DNA of 64,000 nucleotides, taken from assembly GCA_025462725.1 (NCBI GenBank), contig JAOAPE010000001.1, forward strand, positions 248,001-312,000, in the 5' to 3' direction. This document shows, piece after piece, positions 25,833 to 34,451 of the stretch. Source of the DNA: Terriglobales bacterium (GTDB lineage: Bacteria > Acidobacteriota > Terriglobia > Terriglobales > Acidobacteriaceae). The notes under the pieces were generated by a model. It had not been told where the DNA came from and ran no database searches. It saw only the letters and a list, made by a program, of their open reading frames with translations. Position 1 is the first letter of the stretch; every line of letters begins with the position of its first letter. The position numbers and the translations under genes are program-made.

Positions 25833-28154
25833 TTACGCGATACTCTGCTCGTACAGATGTTTCTGGAAGTCGACGAACATGGCTTTGATCGTAGACACCC
25901 CGCCTAATTCCACTTCCGCATCGGTCAGTGCCTTGTATTTGAGAGTAAGTAAGTCGGGCAGCTTCTCTTGGTCTAACTCTTCAACGCCGCTTTCCACATA
26001 CTTTTGCAGAACGAACTCGACAAATTCCTTCTGCTTCGGCGTCAACGCCGAAAAAATTGCGGCTTTTGCGTTGTTCACCCGCGCTTGACGCGTGATCGGC
26101 GCAACTGCGTACGACACATATTCAAGCACATCGAAGATGTCGCTCTTCTCGGCATTCACTAGCTTTTGCAATGCCGTCAATTCGGACTTCCCATATCCGG
26201 CATCAGCGAGCTTTTGTAGTAAAGCTCTTCGGGTTGCAGGCACTTTCCATATCTTTCGCAGCTCCGCTTCGTTTGAAAAGAACTTCGGCAATTCTCCAAA
26301 CAAGTTCTTCATGAACTGCTCAGCGGATATTGGCCCTTTGGCGCTCCAGTAAGAGACATGCACCATGTGCTGTATCTCAAGCTCTTTGCCCCCACCGAGT
26401 TTCACTTTCACCTTGCGCGGCGGCTCGTCCGGCCCCGGCTCCGGACGTGGTTCTCTCGGTTCCCGCGGTGATCGCGGCTCTTTGGGTTCTCCATCCCCAC
26501 CCGTGGACACATCTACCGGCTCGCCATCCCAATCCGGGTCGGCAAAATGGTGGTAAGCATCTACAAAATCGTAAATCGTGAAAAAGTCTTTGCCGTCGAA
26601 TAAGCGCGTGCCGCGCCCAATGATCTGCTTGAACTCGATCATTGAATTCACACGCCTCATCAGCGCAATATTCCGCACATTTCGCGCGTCCACACCCGTC
26701 GAGAGTTTCTGTGAAGTTGTCAGGATCGTGGGAATGGATTTCTCATTGTCCTGAAATTCCCGCAAGTACTGTTCGCCTAATTCCCCATCGTTAGCAGTCA
26801 CGCGCACACAATAGTTTGGCTCGGCGATGGTCTTGTTCTGGTTTATCAGATCGCGCAGCAGCGCCGCATGCGCCTGAGTTGCACCAAAGACCAGCGTCTT
26901 TTCACTTGGCTCAATGCCGTCTTCTTCTGAAAGTAGAATGCGTACCCGCTTGCGCTCGCGCTCTTCTATTTCAATTGTCCGATTGAAGTCCGGCTCTGTA
27001 TAAAGCTTGCCTTCTTCTATCTCCCCTTCCACCACGTAGTCGTCCGAAGTGTAGAAGTAATCGTCTAGTGTCGTTTTAATCCGTTTTACTTTGAATGGAG
27101 TGAGGAATCCGTCATTGATTCCCTCTTTCAACGAATAGATATAGACGGGCTCGCCAAAGTATTTGTATGTATTTACATTGTCTTCCCGACGCGGAGTTGC
27201 AGTCAGTCCCAACTGCGCGGCGGGGGAGAAGTACTCCATGATCTCCCGCCAGTTGCTTTCATCGTTCGCGCCGCCGCGGTGGCATTCATCAATGACGATG
27301 AAATCGAAGTAGTCCTTAGGATAATCACCAAAGTAAGGTGTCTCATTTGGACCAGACATAAACGTCTGAAAGATGGTGAAGAAGATGCTGCCGTTAGTCG
27401 GCACTCCGCCCTTCTTGCGTATCTCGCTCGGCTTGATTCGCACTAACGCATCTTCGGGAAACGCCGAGAACGCATTGAATGCCTGGTCTGCCAAAATGTT
27501 CCTGTCGGCTAGAAACAGAATCCTCGGCCTCCGTGACCCATCCCGCCGCAAGTTCCATTTCGAATGAAACAGCTTCCATGCGATCTGAAAGGCGATGAAC
27601 GTCTTCCCGGTCCCTGTCGCTAGCGTCAGCAATATGCGTGGCTTCTCTCCCGCTACCGCCTCCATTACGCGGTTAATGGCTATCTCCTGGTAATAGCGTG
27701 ACTTCTTGCTTCCCCCAACGTCCTCATACGGGACATCATCAAACCTCTTCTGCCACTCAAGCTGCTTCCCAAACGTCCGCGGCCACAGCTCGTCCGGAGT
27801 GGGAAAGCGGTCAACTACTCCCTCTTGCCCCGTCCGCATGCAGATCTGGTAAATCTGTTTTCCGTTGGTAGAGTAGGCAGTGGCAAGCTGCATCTTTTCG
27901 GCATAGTTCTTCGCTTGGCCTACGCCTTCGCTCACTTCCTGTTCATTTGATTTGGCTTCGATTACCGCCAGCTTGCGCCCGCGATACGTCAGGATGTAGT
28001 CGGCTATCAGCGGCTTCGCCCGCGTGCCGCCTATCTGGATGCGGCCGTCGTTTATCTTGAACTCGCGAAGCACACGTGCGCCCTCGGTCGAACTCCAGCC
28101 GGCAGCCGCCAGCTTCGGATCGATTAACTCCGCTCGTGTGTCCGCTTCATTCAT
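25833..28154 (-). CDS. hsdR: type I restriction endonuclease subunit R
   Basis: A 773-aa protein. N-terminal nuclease motif: IADYILTYRGRKLAVIEAKSNEQ (D...ExK). SF2 translocase motifs: Walker A LATGTGKTFIAFQ, IVIDECHRGG (DEAH-type box), LGLTATPRRED, and QIIGRGTRLFDGKDFFTIYDF (motif VI). The C-terminal region matches the EcoEI_R_C type. It is shorter than EcoKI HsdR and fits the EcoEI-like group. Between the motor and the C-terminal domain is a Pro/Glu/Arg repeat linker (GEPKEPRSPREPREPRPE). With HsdM and HsdS it would cleave unmethylated foreign DNA after translocation. It lies 21 bp downstream of hsdS, last in the operon. Confidence 0.95.
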   Translation of the reverse strand: MNEADTRAELIDPKLAAAGWSSTEGARVLREFKINDGRIQIGGTRAKPLIADYILTYRGRKLAVIEAKSNEQEVSEGVGQAKNYAEKMQLATAYSTNGKQIYQICMRTGQEGVVDRFPTPDELWPRTFGKQLEWQKRFDDVPYEDVGGSKKSRYYQEIAINRVMEAVAGEKPRILLTLATGTGKTFIAFQIAWKLFHSKWNLRRDGSRRPRILFLADRNILADQAFNAFSAFPEDALVRIKPSEIRKKGGVPTNGSIFFTIFQTFMSGPNETPYFGDYPKDYFDFIVIDECHRGGANDESNWREIMEYFSPAAQLGLTATPRREDNVNTYKYFGEPVYIYSLKEGINDGFLTPFKVKRIKTTLDDYFYTSDDYVVEGEIEEGKLYTEPDFNRTIEIEERERKRVRILLSEEDGIEPSEKTLVFGATQAHAALLRDLINQNKTIAEPNYCVRVTANDGELGEQYLREFQDNEKSIPTILTTSQKLSTGVDARNVRNIALMRRVNSMIEFKQIIGRGTRLFDGKDFFTIYDFVDAYHHFADPDWDGEPVDVSTGGDGEPKEPRSPREPREPRPEPGPDEPPRKVKVKLGGGKELEIQHMVHVSYWSAKGPISAEQFMKNLFGELPKFFSNEAELRKIWKVPATRRALLQKLADAGYGKSELTALQKLVNAEKSDIFDVLEYVSYAVAPITRQARVNNAKAAIFSALTPKQKEFVEFVLQKYVESGVEELDQEKLPDLLTLKYKALTDAEVELGGVSTIKAMFVDFQKHLYEQSIA

Positions 28155-28175
28155 GGGTCTTTCTAGACACTTGGT

Positions 28176-29315
28176 TCAAAGCAGCCCACCCGAAAAGGCC
28201 TTTTGCAAAATTGACTTCTTCAATTCGTCGAGCGAGGCGAGCTTGCGCTTGCTAATCGACTTGAGCTCATCCGCCTCAGTAGAGAGTTCTTTTAATACGG
28301 CGGCGATTCGCAGCTGTTCCTTTACCGGAGGCAAAGAGAAGCCGAATCGGAACAAATACTCTCGATTGACCTTGGGCATGCCTGCGCGTGAAGAACCCAG
28401 GATTGCATATTCAGTGAACCTCTTCGAGATCAGCAGCCAGAAGAGATAGTCATTCATTATTTCCGAGCAACGCGGTACAAGAGGGTAAATATCGGCACTG
28501 CAAAGTCCCTCGAAATCCGGTACAGCCACCTTAACTAGGTATGGCCGGATCTTGCTGTACAACACCACGGGCGGTTTGAAGCAGAACTTCCCGGAAATGA
28601 GCTTTTCCTGACGGGCGCTCCGGAGATTAAACAATCGGCCAGTCTTTGATTCGATGTTGGCAGCCCCCACATGTATCAGATCGAGAAACTCGGAGTTCTT
28701 TGGATCAACGAGCGACGAAGATATTTCACAAACATCCTCGAGAGTTACCGCCTCCCAATCGCTTTTGGGTTGTGCAATTTGTCTATCTATTTCCGAATTC
28801 ACTAGACCATCAGCTGCCTGATAACTTCGCTCCGCGTTCGCCTTGGCTTCGGCAATCGCGGCAAACGCAGCATCCAGCCGCGCCACTATTCGCTGCTGAA
28901 CTGTGCGTGGTGGAAGCGGTAACGGCAATTGTTCAAAGTGTCTGCGCCGTAGCGATTTTGCCGTTGCTCCCACTGCGACCTGCTCGAAATATTTGTGAAA
29001 GTAAATCAAGAACCAATAAATGTATTCAACATCCACGCTGTCTTTGAAACTGTGAAGGGCGTACGCTCTCTGGTGAAGGTCGAATTTGCCCCGAAATAAT
29101 CGAGGAGTGAATTCCTTCCCTTCCCCTGGAACAATCACGGCATCGCAGTCGAATAAGAAGCGCGAGCTGCGTTTAATGATTTTGGAGCGATCAAAGAACG
29201 CGTAAGCACCATCGGCCACAGCTTGGTTGGCATTGGAATCGCCTGTGCTGATTTCGCACAGATTTCCGAGATAGTTCTGCTGCCAAGAGCTAATCACACC
29301 AGCTCCCTTATCCAC
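28176..29315 (-). CDS. hsdS: type I restriction-modification specificity subunit S
   Basis: A 379-aa protein with the usual two-target-domain layout. TRD1 spans about residues 1-140, ending ARSL-like RRRHFEQLPLPLPPRTVQQRIVARLDAAFAAI; the central coiled-coil is about 140-185. TRD2 spans about 185-320, followed by LPPVKEQLRIAAVLKELSTEADELKSISKRKLASLDELKKSILQKAFSG, the second conserved coiled-coil. TRD1 is rather short. The two TRDs set a bipartite recognition site that cannot be read from sequence. The ATG overlaps the hsdM 3' end by 22 bp, indicating translational coupling. Confidence 0.93.
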   Translation of the reverse strand: MDKGAGVISSWQQNYLGNLCEISTGDSNANQAVADGAYAFFDRSKIIKRSSRFLFDCDAVIVPGEGKEFTPRLFRGKFDLHQRAYALHSFKDSVDVEYIYWFLIYFHKYFEQVAVGATAKSLRRRHFEQLPLPLPPRTVQQRIVARLDAAFAAIAEAKANAERSYQAADGLVNSEIDRQIAQPKSDWEAVTLEDVCEISSSLVDPKNSEFLDLIHVGAANIESKTGRLFNLRSARQEKLISGKFCFKPPVVLYSKIRPYLVKVAVPDFEGLCSADIYPLVPRCSEIMNDYLFWLLISKRFTEYAILGSSRAGMPKVNREYLFRFGFSLPPVKEQLRIAAVLKELSTEADELKSISKRKLASLDELKKSILQKAFSGGLL

Positions 29316-30469
29316 TCCAATATCTCCGCGCTCTCTTTATCTAATCGCGCAATCTCATCCAATATCTCTTTCGGGTCGCGCAATGTTGCTTCATCTTTCT
29401 TATGCGGGTTCCGCACCGACAAGTCGAATGTTGCCTCGTCTATCTTTGTGACTTCTACCGTCCAGGAGTCCTCTGAATCCGCCTTAGTCTTCTGCAGCTT
29501 CACGAACTCCGCCAGGTCTTCCTCGGTCAGCGGATACGTCTTCCCCAGGTTCCGCGCGAGATTCAGCTGGTAGTACCAGACCTTGCGGGTCTTTGTCCCC
29601 TTGTCAAAGAAGAGCACCACAGTCTTTACGCCCGCGCCCTGAAAAACTCCGCCTGGCAAGTCCAGCACTGTGTGCAGATTGCAGTCTTCCAGTAACTTCC
29701 TGCGCAGCGCGACTGACGCGTTGTCCGTGTTCGACAAGAACGTGTTCTTAATGACGATGCCCGCCTTGCCGCCCGCCTTCAGCATCCTTATAAAGTGATT
29801 CAGGAACAGGTACGCCGTCTCGCTCGACTTCACATCAAAGTTGCCCTGAACCTCCGGACGCTCGCTGCCCCCAAAAGGCGGATTGGCCAGCACAATGTCA
29901 TGCCGGTCCTTCTCCTGAATGTCTCGCACGTTTTCTGACAGCGTGTTGGTATGCAGGATGTTCGGCGCTTCAATCCCGTGCAGAATCATGTTCATGATTC
30001 CCACGATGTACGCCAGTGACTTCTTCTCTTTGCCATAGAAAGTGTTTTTTTGTAGGGTGTTGTGCTCTTTGGTCGAAATGCCGGGCTTATTCAAATACGC
30101 GTAGGACTCGGCAAGGAAGCCGCAGGAACCACATGCCCCGTCATAAATTGTTTGCCCTATCTTCGGTCCAACAACTTTCACAATCGCCTTGATCAGCGGG
30201 CGCGGCGTGTAATACTCCCCGCCATTCCGTCCGGCGTTCCCCATGTTTTTGATCTTGGTTTCGTACAGATGTGACATCTCGTCTTTTTCAGCCCGCGACT
30301 GAAAAACGCATCTCATCCACCCGCTCGATAACCTCGCGTAGGTTGTAGCCGCTTTGAAATTTGTTTTTAAGTTCCGAGAAGATTTCCCCGATCTTGTATT
30401 CGATCGTTTGCGGGTCTTCCGTGTCCTTCTTGAACTTCCGCAGATAAGGAAACAATTTTCCGTCCACAA
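29294..30469 (-). CDS. hsdM: type I restriction-modification methyltransferase, catalytic part (frameshifted from its N-terminal part)
   Basis: The open frame runs to 30469, but genuine HsdM sequence starts only at about 30294 (FQSRAEKDEMSHLYETKIKNMGNAGRNGGEYYTP); the first 55 or so residues are an out-of-frame reading of the N-terminal domain and look unnatural (Arg/Ser-rich). The N6-adenine methyltransferase motifs are present: motif I TIYDGACGSCGFLAE and motif IV IVLANPPFGG. Joining this frame to the 30288-30746 frame needs removal of one T from a run of five (coding strand) at about 30295-30299 and gives a normal-sized HsdM of about 483 aa. As printed, no single full-length methyltransferase is made unless there is slippage or an internal start (an ATG lies at 30277). 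Confidence 0.88.
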   Translation of the reverse strand: MWTENCFLICGSSRRTRKTRKRSNTRSGKSSRNLKTNFKAATTYARLSSGWMRCVFQSRAEKDEMSHLYETKIKNMGNAGRNGGEYYTPRPLIKAIVKVVGPKIGQTIYDGACGSCGFLAESYAYLNKPGISTKEHNTLQKNTFYGKEKKSLAYIVGIMNMILHGIEAPNILHTNTLSENVRDIQEKDRHDIVLANPPFGGSERPEVQGNFDVKSSETAYLFLNHFIRMLKAGGKAGIVIKNTFLSNTDNASVALRRKLLEDCNLHTVLDLPGGVFQGAGVKTVVLFFDKGTKTRKVWYYQLNLARNLGKTYPLTEEDLAEFVKLQKTKADSEDSWTVEVTKIDEATFDLSVRNPHKKDEATLRDPKEILDEIARLDKESAEILEWIRELV

Positions 30470-30746
30470 ACTCTTTCAGGTCATCGCCGGTCAGCGCCTT
30501 GTGATGGTCAAGCTTGCCGTCTTTGCCGCGCGGCATGGCCCACCGATGCCAGCGGAACTCATCTTTAAGAATTAGCTTGTGATCTTTGACCGTTAATTCC
30601 GCGCGCCTGGCGCGGTCTTTTTCCAGGTCGTCAAGGTACTTGAGGAAAAGCAACCATGAGGTCTGCTCAATGTAGTCCAGTTCAGTCGAACAACCCGCGT
30701 CTTTACGCAGGGTGTCGTCTATATTCTTGAATGCTTGTTCAAACAA
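30288..30746 (-). CDS. hsdM: type I restriction-modification methyltransferase, N-terminal domain (HsdM_N)
   Basis: A 152-aa frame starting MFEQAFKNIDDTLRKDAGCSTELDYIEQTSWLLFLKYLDDLE, the typical helical HsdM N-terminal domain, and continuing to NLREVIERVDEMRF. The next codons (SVAG-stop) follow a run of five T on the coding strand; with four T the frame would pass into FQSRAEKDEMSHLYE of the downstream frame. So this is the front half of a split hsdM. The ATG is 96 bp after the stop of parB on the same strand, so the operon either has its own promoter in that gap or reads through from parB. Confidence 0.88.
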   Translation of the reverse strand: MFEQAFKNIDDTLRKDAGCSTELDYIEQTSWLLFLKYLDDLEKDRARRAELTVKDHKLILKDEFRWHRWAMPRGKDGKLDHHKALTGDDLKEFVDGKLFPYLRKFKKDTEDPQTIEYKIGEIFSELKNKFQSGYNLREVIERVDEMRFSVAG

Positions 30747-30841
30747 GGAAGGTCACCTGGTGGAGGTTGAGGTACCTGCGTATGTTAATGAACTGTGCAG
30801 GTCTCTACCACACAAATCAGCTTGGGATAATTTCGGCGCCC

Positions 30842-31930
30842 CTACCTCTTCCCCAGCACTTCCACTATCCGATCAAAATCTTCCAACCCGGCATACTCCA
30901 AAATGATCTTGCCCTTCCCACCGTTATCTTTGATCGTCACTCTGCAACCGAGCGTGCGCTGAATCTCCTGCTCGGCTGCGCGGACATTCGGGTCCTGCCA
31001 CTCTTTCACCTTGCTCTCCACGCCCCGCGGAGGCCCCATCAGCTTCTGCACCATCTCCTCAAGCTGCCGCACTGACATTCCATCCTCAATCGCCTTCTCC
31101 GCCACCCGCGCCACCATCTCCGCCGGCTCGTTCGTCAGCATCATCAGCACTTTCCCGTGCCCCAGGCTCAGCGTGCCATCTTCAATCGCCGATTGCGCCA
31201 CCATCGGCAGCTTCAACAGCCGCATGAAGTTCGACACCGTCGTGCGGTCTTTCCCCGTCTTGATCGCTATCAAGTCCTGCGTCAACTGGAACTCCCGCGA
31301 CAACCTCTCGAACGCCCGCGCCTGCTCCATCGCATTCAGGTCTTCGCGCTGCAGGTTCTCGATGATCGTGATCTCCATCGCCTGCACGTCTGACACTTGC
31401 TTCACGATCGCCGGGATCGTCAACTTCCCCGCGGCCTTTGACGCTAACCACCGCCGCTCCCCCGCCATCAATTGATAACGGACAACAGCTTTCCCCGACT
31501 CCCCCGCACCCGATTCATTCGGCGAAGCCGTTCCGCTTCCTTCTGGTTTTCCAATTACGTTCGGCGAAGCCGTGCCGCCCTGCCGAAGGCCGCTGTTGCC
31601 TTTGCCTTCCTGACCACTAGCCCCTGACGACTGCCCACTGCCCTTGTCACCAACGGTGACAGGACGCACCAGCACCGGCTGCAATACTCCTGACGCCTTG
31701 ATGCTCGCCGTCAACTCCGCCAGCGCAGTCTCATCGATCTTCCCGCGCGTCTGATACGGATTCCGATCGATCAACTCAACAGGAATCTCTTTCGACCCAG
31801 CGATGCCCACCTCAACAGCCTTGGCTCCCGCCGCGCCTTCAGCGGTCGTCGCCGTGCCGCCCGGTCCACGAGACGGCAGAAGTGATTCCAATCCCCTGCC
31901 TAACGCCTTCCGCTTATCTTTAATATCCAT
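30842..31930 (-). CDS. parB: chromosome partitioning protein ParB
   Basis: A 362-aa protein. The N-terminus KRKALGRGLESLLP is the ParA-interacting motif. The CTPase/clamp domain shows IPVELIDRNPYQTRGKIDETALAELTASIKASGVLQPVLVRP and, after an insertion, VRYQLMAGERRWLASKAAG with ITIIENLQREDLNAMEQARAF. The HTH region (LTQDLIAIKTGKDRTTVSNFMRLLKLP) reads parS, and a C-terminal dimer domain closes the protein. ParB loads at parS (see 33889-34076) and spreads to help segregate the origin. Odd feature: about 55 low-complexity residues (Gly/Ser/Asn, with GTASPN twice) interrupt the clamp domain between the LVRP strand and the GERR box; the DNA there (about 31485-31660) matches intergenic repeats. Confidence 0.96.
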   Translation of the reverse strand: MDIKDKRKALGRGLESLLPSRGPGGTATTAEGAAGAKAVEVGIAGSKEIPVELIDRNPYQTRGKIDETALAELTASIKASGVLQPVLVRPVTVGDKGSGQSSGASGQEGKGNSGLRQGGTASPNVIGKPEGSGTASPNESGAGESGKAVVRYQLMAGERRWLASKAAGKLTIPAIVKQVSDVQAMEITIIENLQREDLNAMEQARAFERLSREFQLTQDLIAIKTGKDRTTVSNFMRLLKLPMVAQSAIEDGTLSLGHGKVLMMLTNEPAEMVARVAEKAIEDGMSVRQLEEMVQKLMGPPRGVESKVKEWQDPNVRAAEQEIQRTLGCRVTIKDNGGKGKIILEYAGLEDFDRIVEVLGKR

Positions 31931-32085
31931 ATGAGTTGTCTTTCACTTCTCTAACCTGCAATTTTCCTTTGCGCACGTTTGCGTCCTTTGCGGTAAATGC
32001 TTTCGCCCTAATCCGCGTTCATCTGCGCAAATCCGCGGCCAAGCTCTTGACTAGAGCGAAGAGCATCTGCCTCCATGGCAAATCG

Positions 32086-32736
32086 TTAACGCGCCCGCGC
32101 CGGACACGCCCCCTTCACCCACTTCAATGCCTTCGACCTCGCAAAACTCGGCGCGACACTCACCTTCAAACTGAAGCGCATCCAGCGCACCTGTTTTGGA
32201 TCGCCCTCGCGCTCGTAGTCCACCGCACTGACCACCGCCGACGCAGTCTTCACTTCGCTCAACGCACTGAGCAGCGGACCCACTGCCTTTGAATTTTTCT
32301 GTTGCTCTTCCACCAGCTCTGACATCCAGTCATAGTCTGCCTTGTTGAGCACGAACCGAACCTGGTGCGGACGCTTCAATTGGTCTCGAGCGTTCTCGCC
32401 ATAGCCGGTCCCGAGGAGTTGCGAATTGCCGGAGTGATACGGCGGATTCGTCACCCACGCCCAATCCTGCGGAGAACCCAGCGGCCCGGCTTCGATCAAC
32501 CAGCCCCAATCGTCCTTCATCGGCACCAGGCGGACTTCAAGATCCGACCCGACAGCGAGCGAATATCCTTCGCCCCTTTTTACGTATCCGCTGACGGTCG
32601 TCTCCTGGCAACTTTGTCCAACAGCGACCACGCAAAACAGACAAACGCCTGCGAGCACAATTGCGATCCTGATTCGGTTTCCTATGCGTCCAATTTCCCT
32701 GATCCGAGTCCTCAGTCCAAAAATCGCAACCCCCAA
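32086..32736 (-). CDS. secreted protein of unknown function
   Basis: A 216-aa protein with an N-terminal hydrophobic export segment (IRIAIVLAGVCLFCVVAVG, cleaved before QSCQE). The mature part has a short beta-rich region (VSGYVKRGEGYSLAVGSDLEVRLVPMKDDWGWLIEAGP) followed by WVTNPPYHSGNSQLLGTGYGENARDQLKRPHQVRFVLNKADYDWMSELVEE, which recalls secreted Acidobacteriota proteins of unknown role. It sits between parB and parA on the same strand, 155 bp and 227 bp away, so the usual parA-parB operon is broken here. I cannot assign a function. Confidence 0.72.
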   Translation of the reverse strand: MGVAIFGLRTRIREIGRIGNRIRIAIVLAGVCLFCVVAVGQSCQETTVSGYVKRGEGYSLAVGSDLEVRLVPMKDDWGWLIEAGPLGSPQDWAWVTNPPYHSGNSQLLGTGYGENARDQLKRPHQVRFVLNKADYDWMSELVEEQQKNSKAVGPLLSALSEVKTASAVVSAVDYEREGDPKQVRWMRFSLKVSVAPSFARSKALKWVKGACPARAR

Positions 32737-32963
32737 TTAGATTTCCTCTGCGTACCTCGCGTCCTATGTGGTAAACGCTTTTGCGGTTGTCTTCCGGATC
32801 CGTGGAATTGCACAGCGGGATCCGCTCTTCTGGGTTTCTCAACCGAAATTAGTTTATGCATAAACTAATTTTCACCCGCGCCAGAAGCAGCTTCTATGAA
32901 TACTGCCCCTCGTTGAGCCGATCCTTATGCAGGAGCGAAGTCGCCAGCCTCGATGGCCTATCC

Positions 32964-33779
<816 letters not shown>

Positions 33780-33888
33780 GGAGATATGTTCGTGCGCTAA
33801 CGAATATATCAGCCGCGCTCAAATTAGCCGGTTGTGGATTGTTAGGATTTCCTAGTTGGAATGAGGAAAAGGCGGAAACTTTGAAAAA

Positions 33889-33914
33889 TGTTCCACGTGG
33901 AACGTTGTGGAAAA
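33889..33914. promoter_or_regulatory. parS site plus adjacent DnaA-box-like site, copy 1
   Basis: TGTTCCACGTGGAACG at 33889-33904 matches the parS consensus TGTTTCACGTGAAACA with the central CACGTG intact. It is followed by TGTGGAAAA (33906-33914). Confidence 0.85.
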
Positions 33915-33975
33915 CTCGGATTTCTGGATCGGGCGTGGTTCCCCGGCAGGCAGATTTTGGTGGAGAATGAGAAAA

Positions 33976-34001
33976 TGTTCCACGTGGAACGTTGTGGAAA
34001 A
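33976..34001. promoter_or_regulatory. parS site plus adjacent DnaA-box-like site, copy 2
   Basis: Same 16-bp parS sequence as copy 1 at 33976-33991, followed by TGTGGAAAA at 33993-34001. It starts 87 bp after copy 1. Confidence 0.85.
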
Positions 34002-34060
34002 GTCCGAATTGCGGCGAATTGGCAATTCTGCCGCCAGATTGGCTGGTGCCGCCCGGATAT

Positions 34061-34086
34061 TGTTCCACGTGGAACACTGTGGAAAA
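34061..34086. promoter_or_regulatory. parS site plus adjacent DnaA-box-like site, copy 3
   Basis: TGTTCCACGTGGAACA at 34061-34076 is a perfect 16-bp palindrome, followed by TGTGGAAAA at 34078-34086. It starts 85 bp after copy 2. Confidence 0.85.
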
Positions 34087-34451
34087 CTCTCATTCCTGGT
34101 GTTGTCGAGTTTGGTTCGGGTAGGAGTATTTCCCACTGACTTGGTTTAAACCGGAAGATATCGGAAGAAATAGATACGAAAACGTGTAGCGCTACCCACT
34201 TAGCTGATAATGTCTGGCGGTTACGGGTGTTATTTGGCGGCCTTGGATGTTTACTTTCTCGGCACATAGGTGCAAGAGAGCATTTATTGAGTGATCTTGA
34301 GTGGCCGTCGGGCAGGGTGTGGGTTACAGAGTACTTTATATAGCAAAGTCAACAACGTACCCTTCTCAGGGCGAGTGGAGGCCGCCTCGCAATGAGAGGC
34401 GGATCCTAAAATGCGCTTACGGGCGAATCTTGAGATCGATCGGGAAAAATT

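Larger units (their letters stand above)
33780..34451. other. putative origin/centromere region (parS cluster, 672-bp non-coding)
   Basis: No convincing gene is present. From 33889 to 34086 lie three copies of a composite unit: a parS palindrome, one or two bases, then TGTGGAAAA, the complement of TTTTCCACA (one mismatch to the DnaA box TTATCCACA). A weaker site (CAATCCACA on the minus strand) lies at 33833-33841. From about 34140 to 34450 the sequence is unique and more AT-rich (for example TACTTTATATAGCAAAG near 34330). The plus strand changes here from C-rich (parA) to G-rich (ABC ATPase gene). This combination suggests the replication origin or at least the segregation centre; the origin role is inference. 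Confidence 0.6.
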
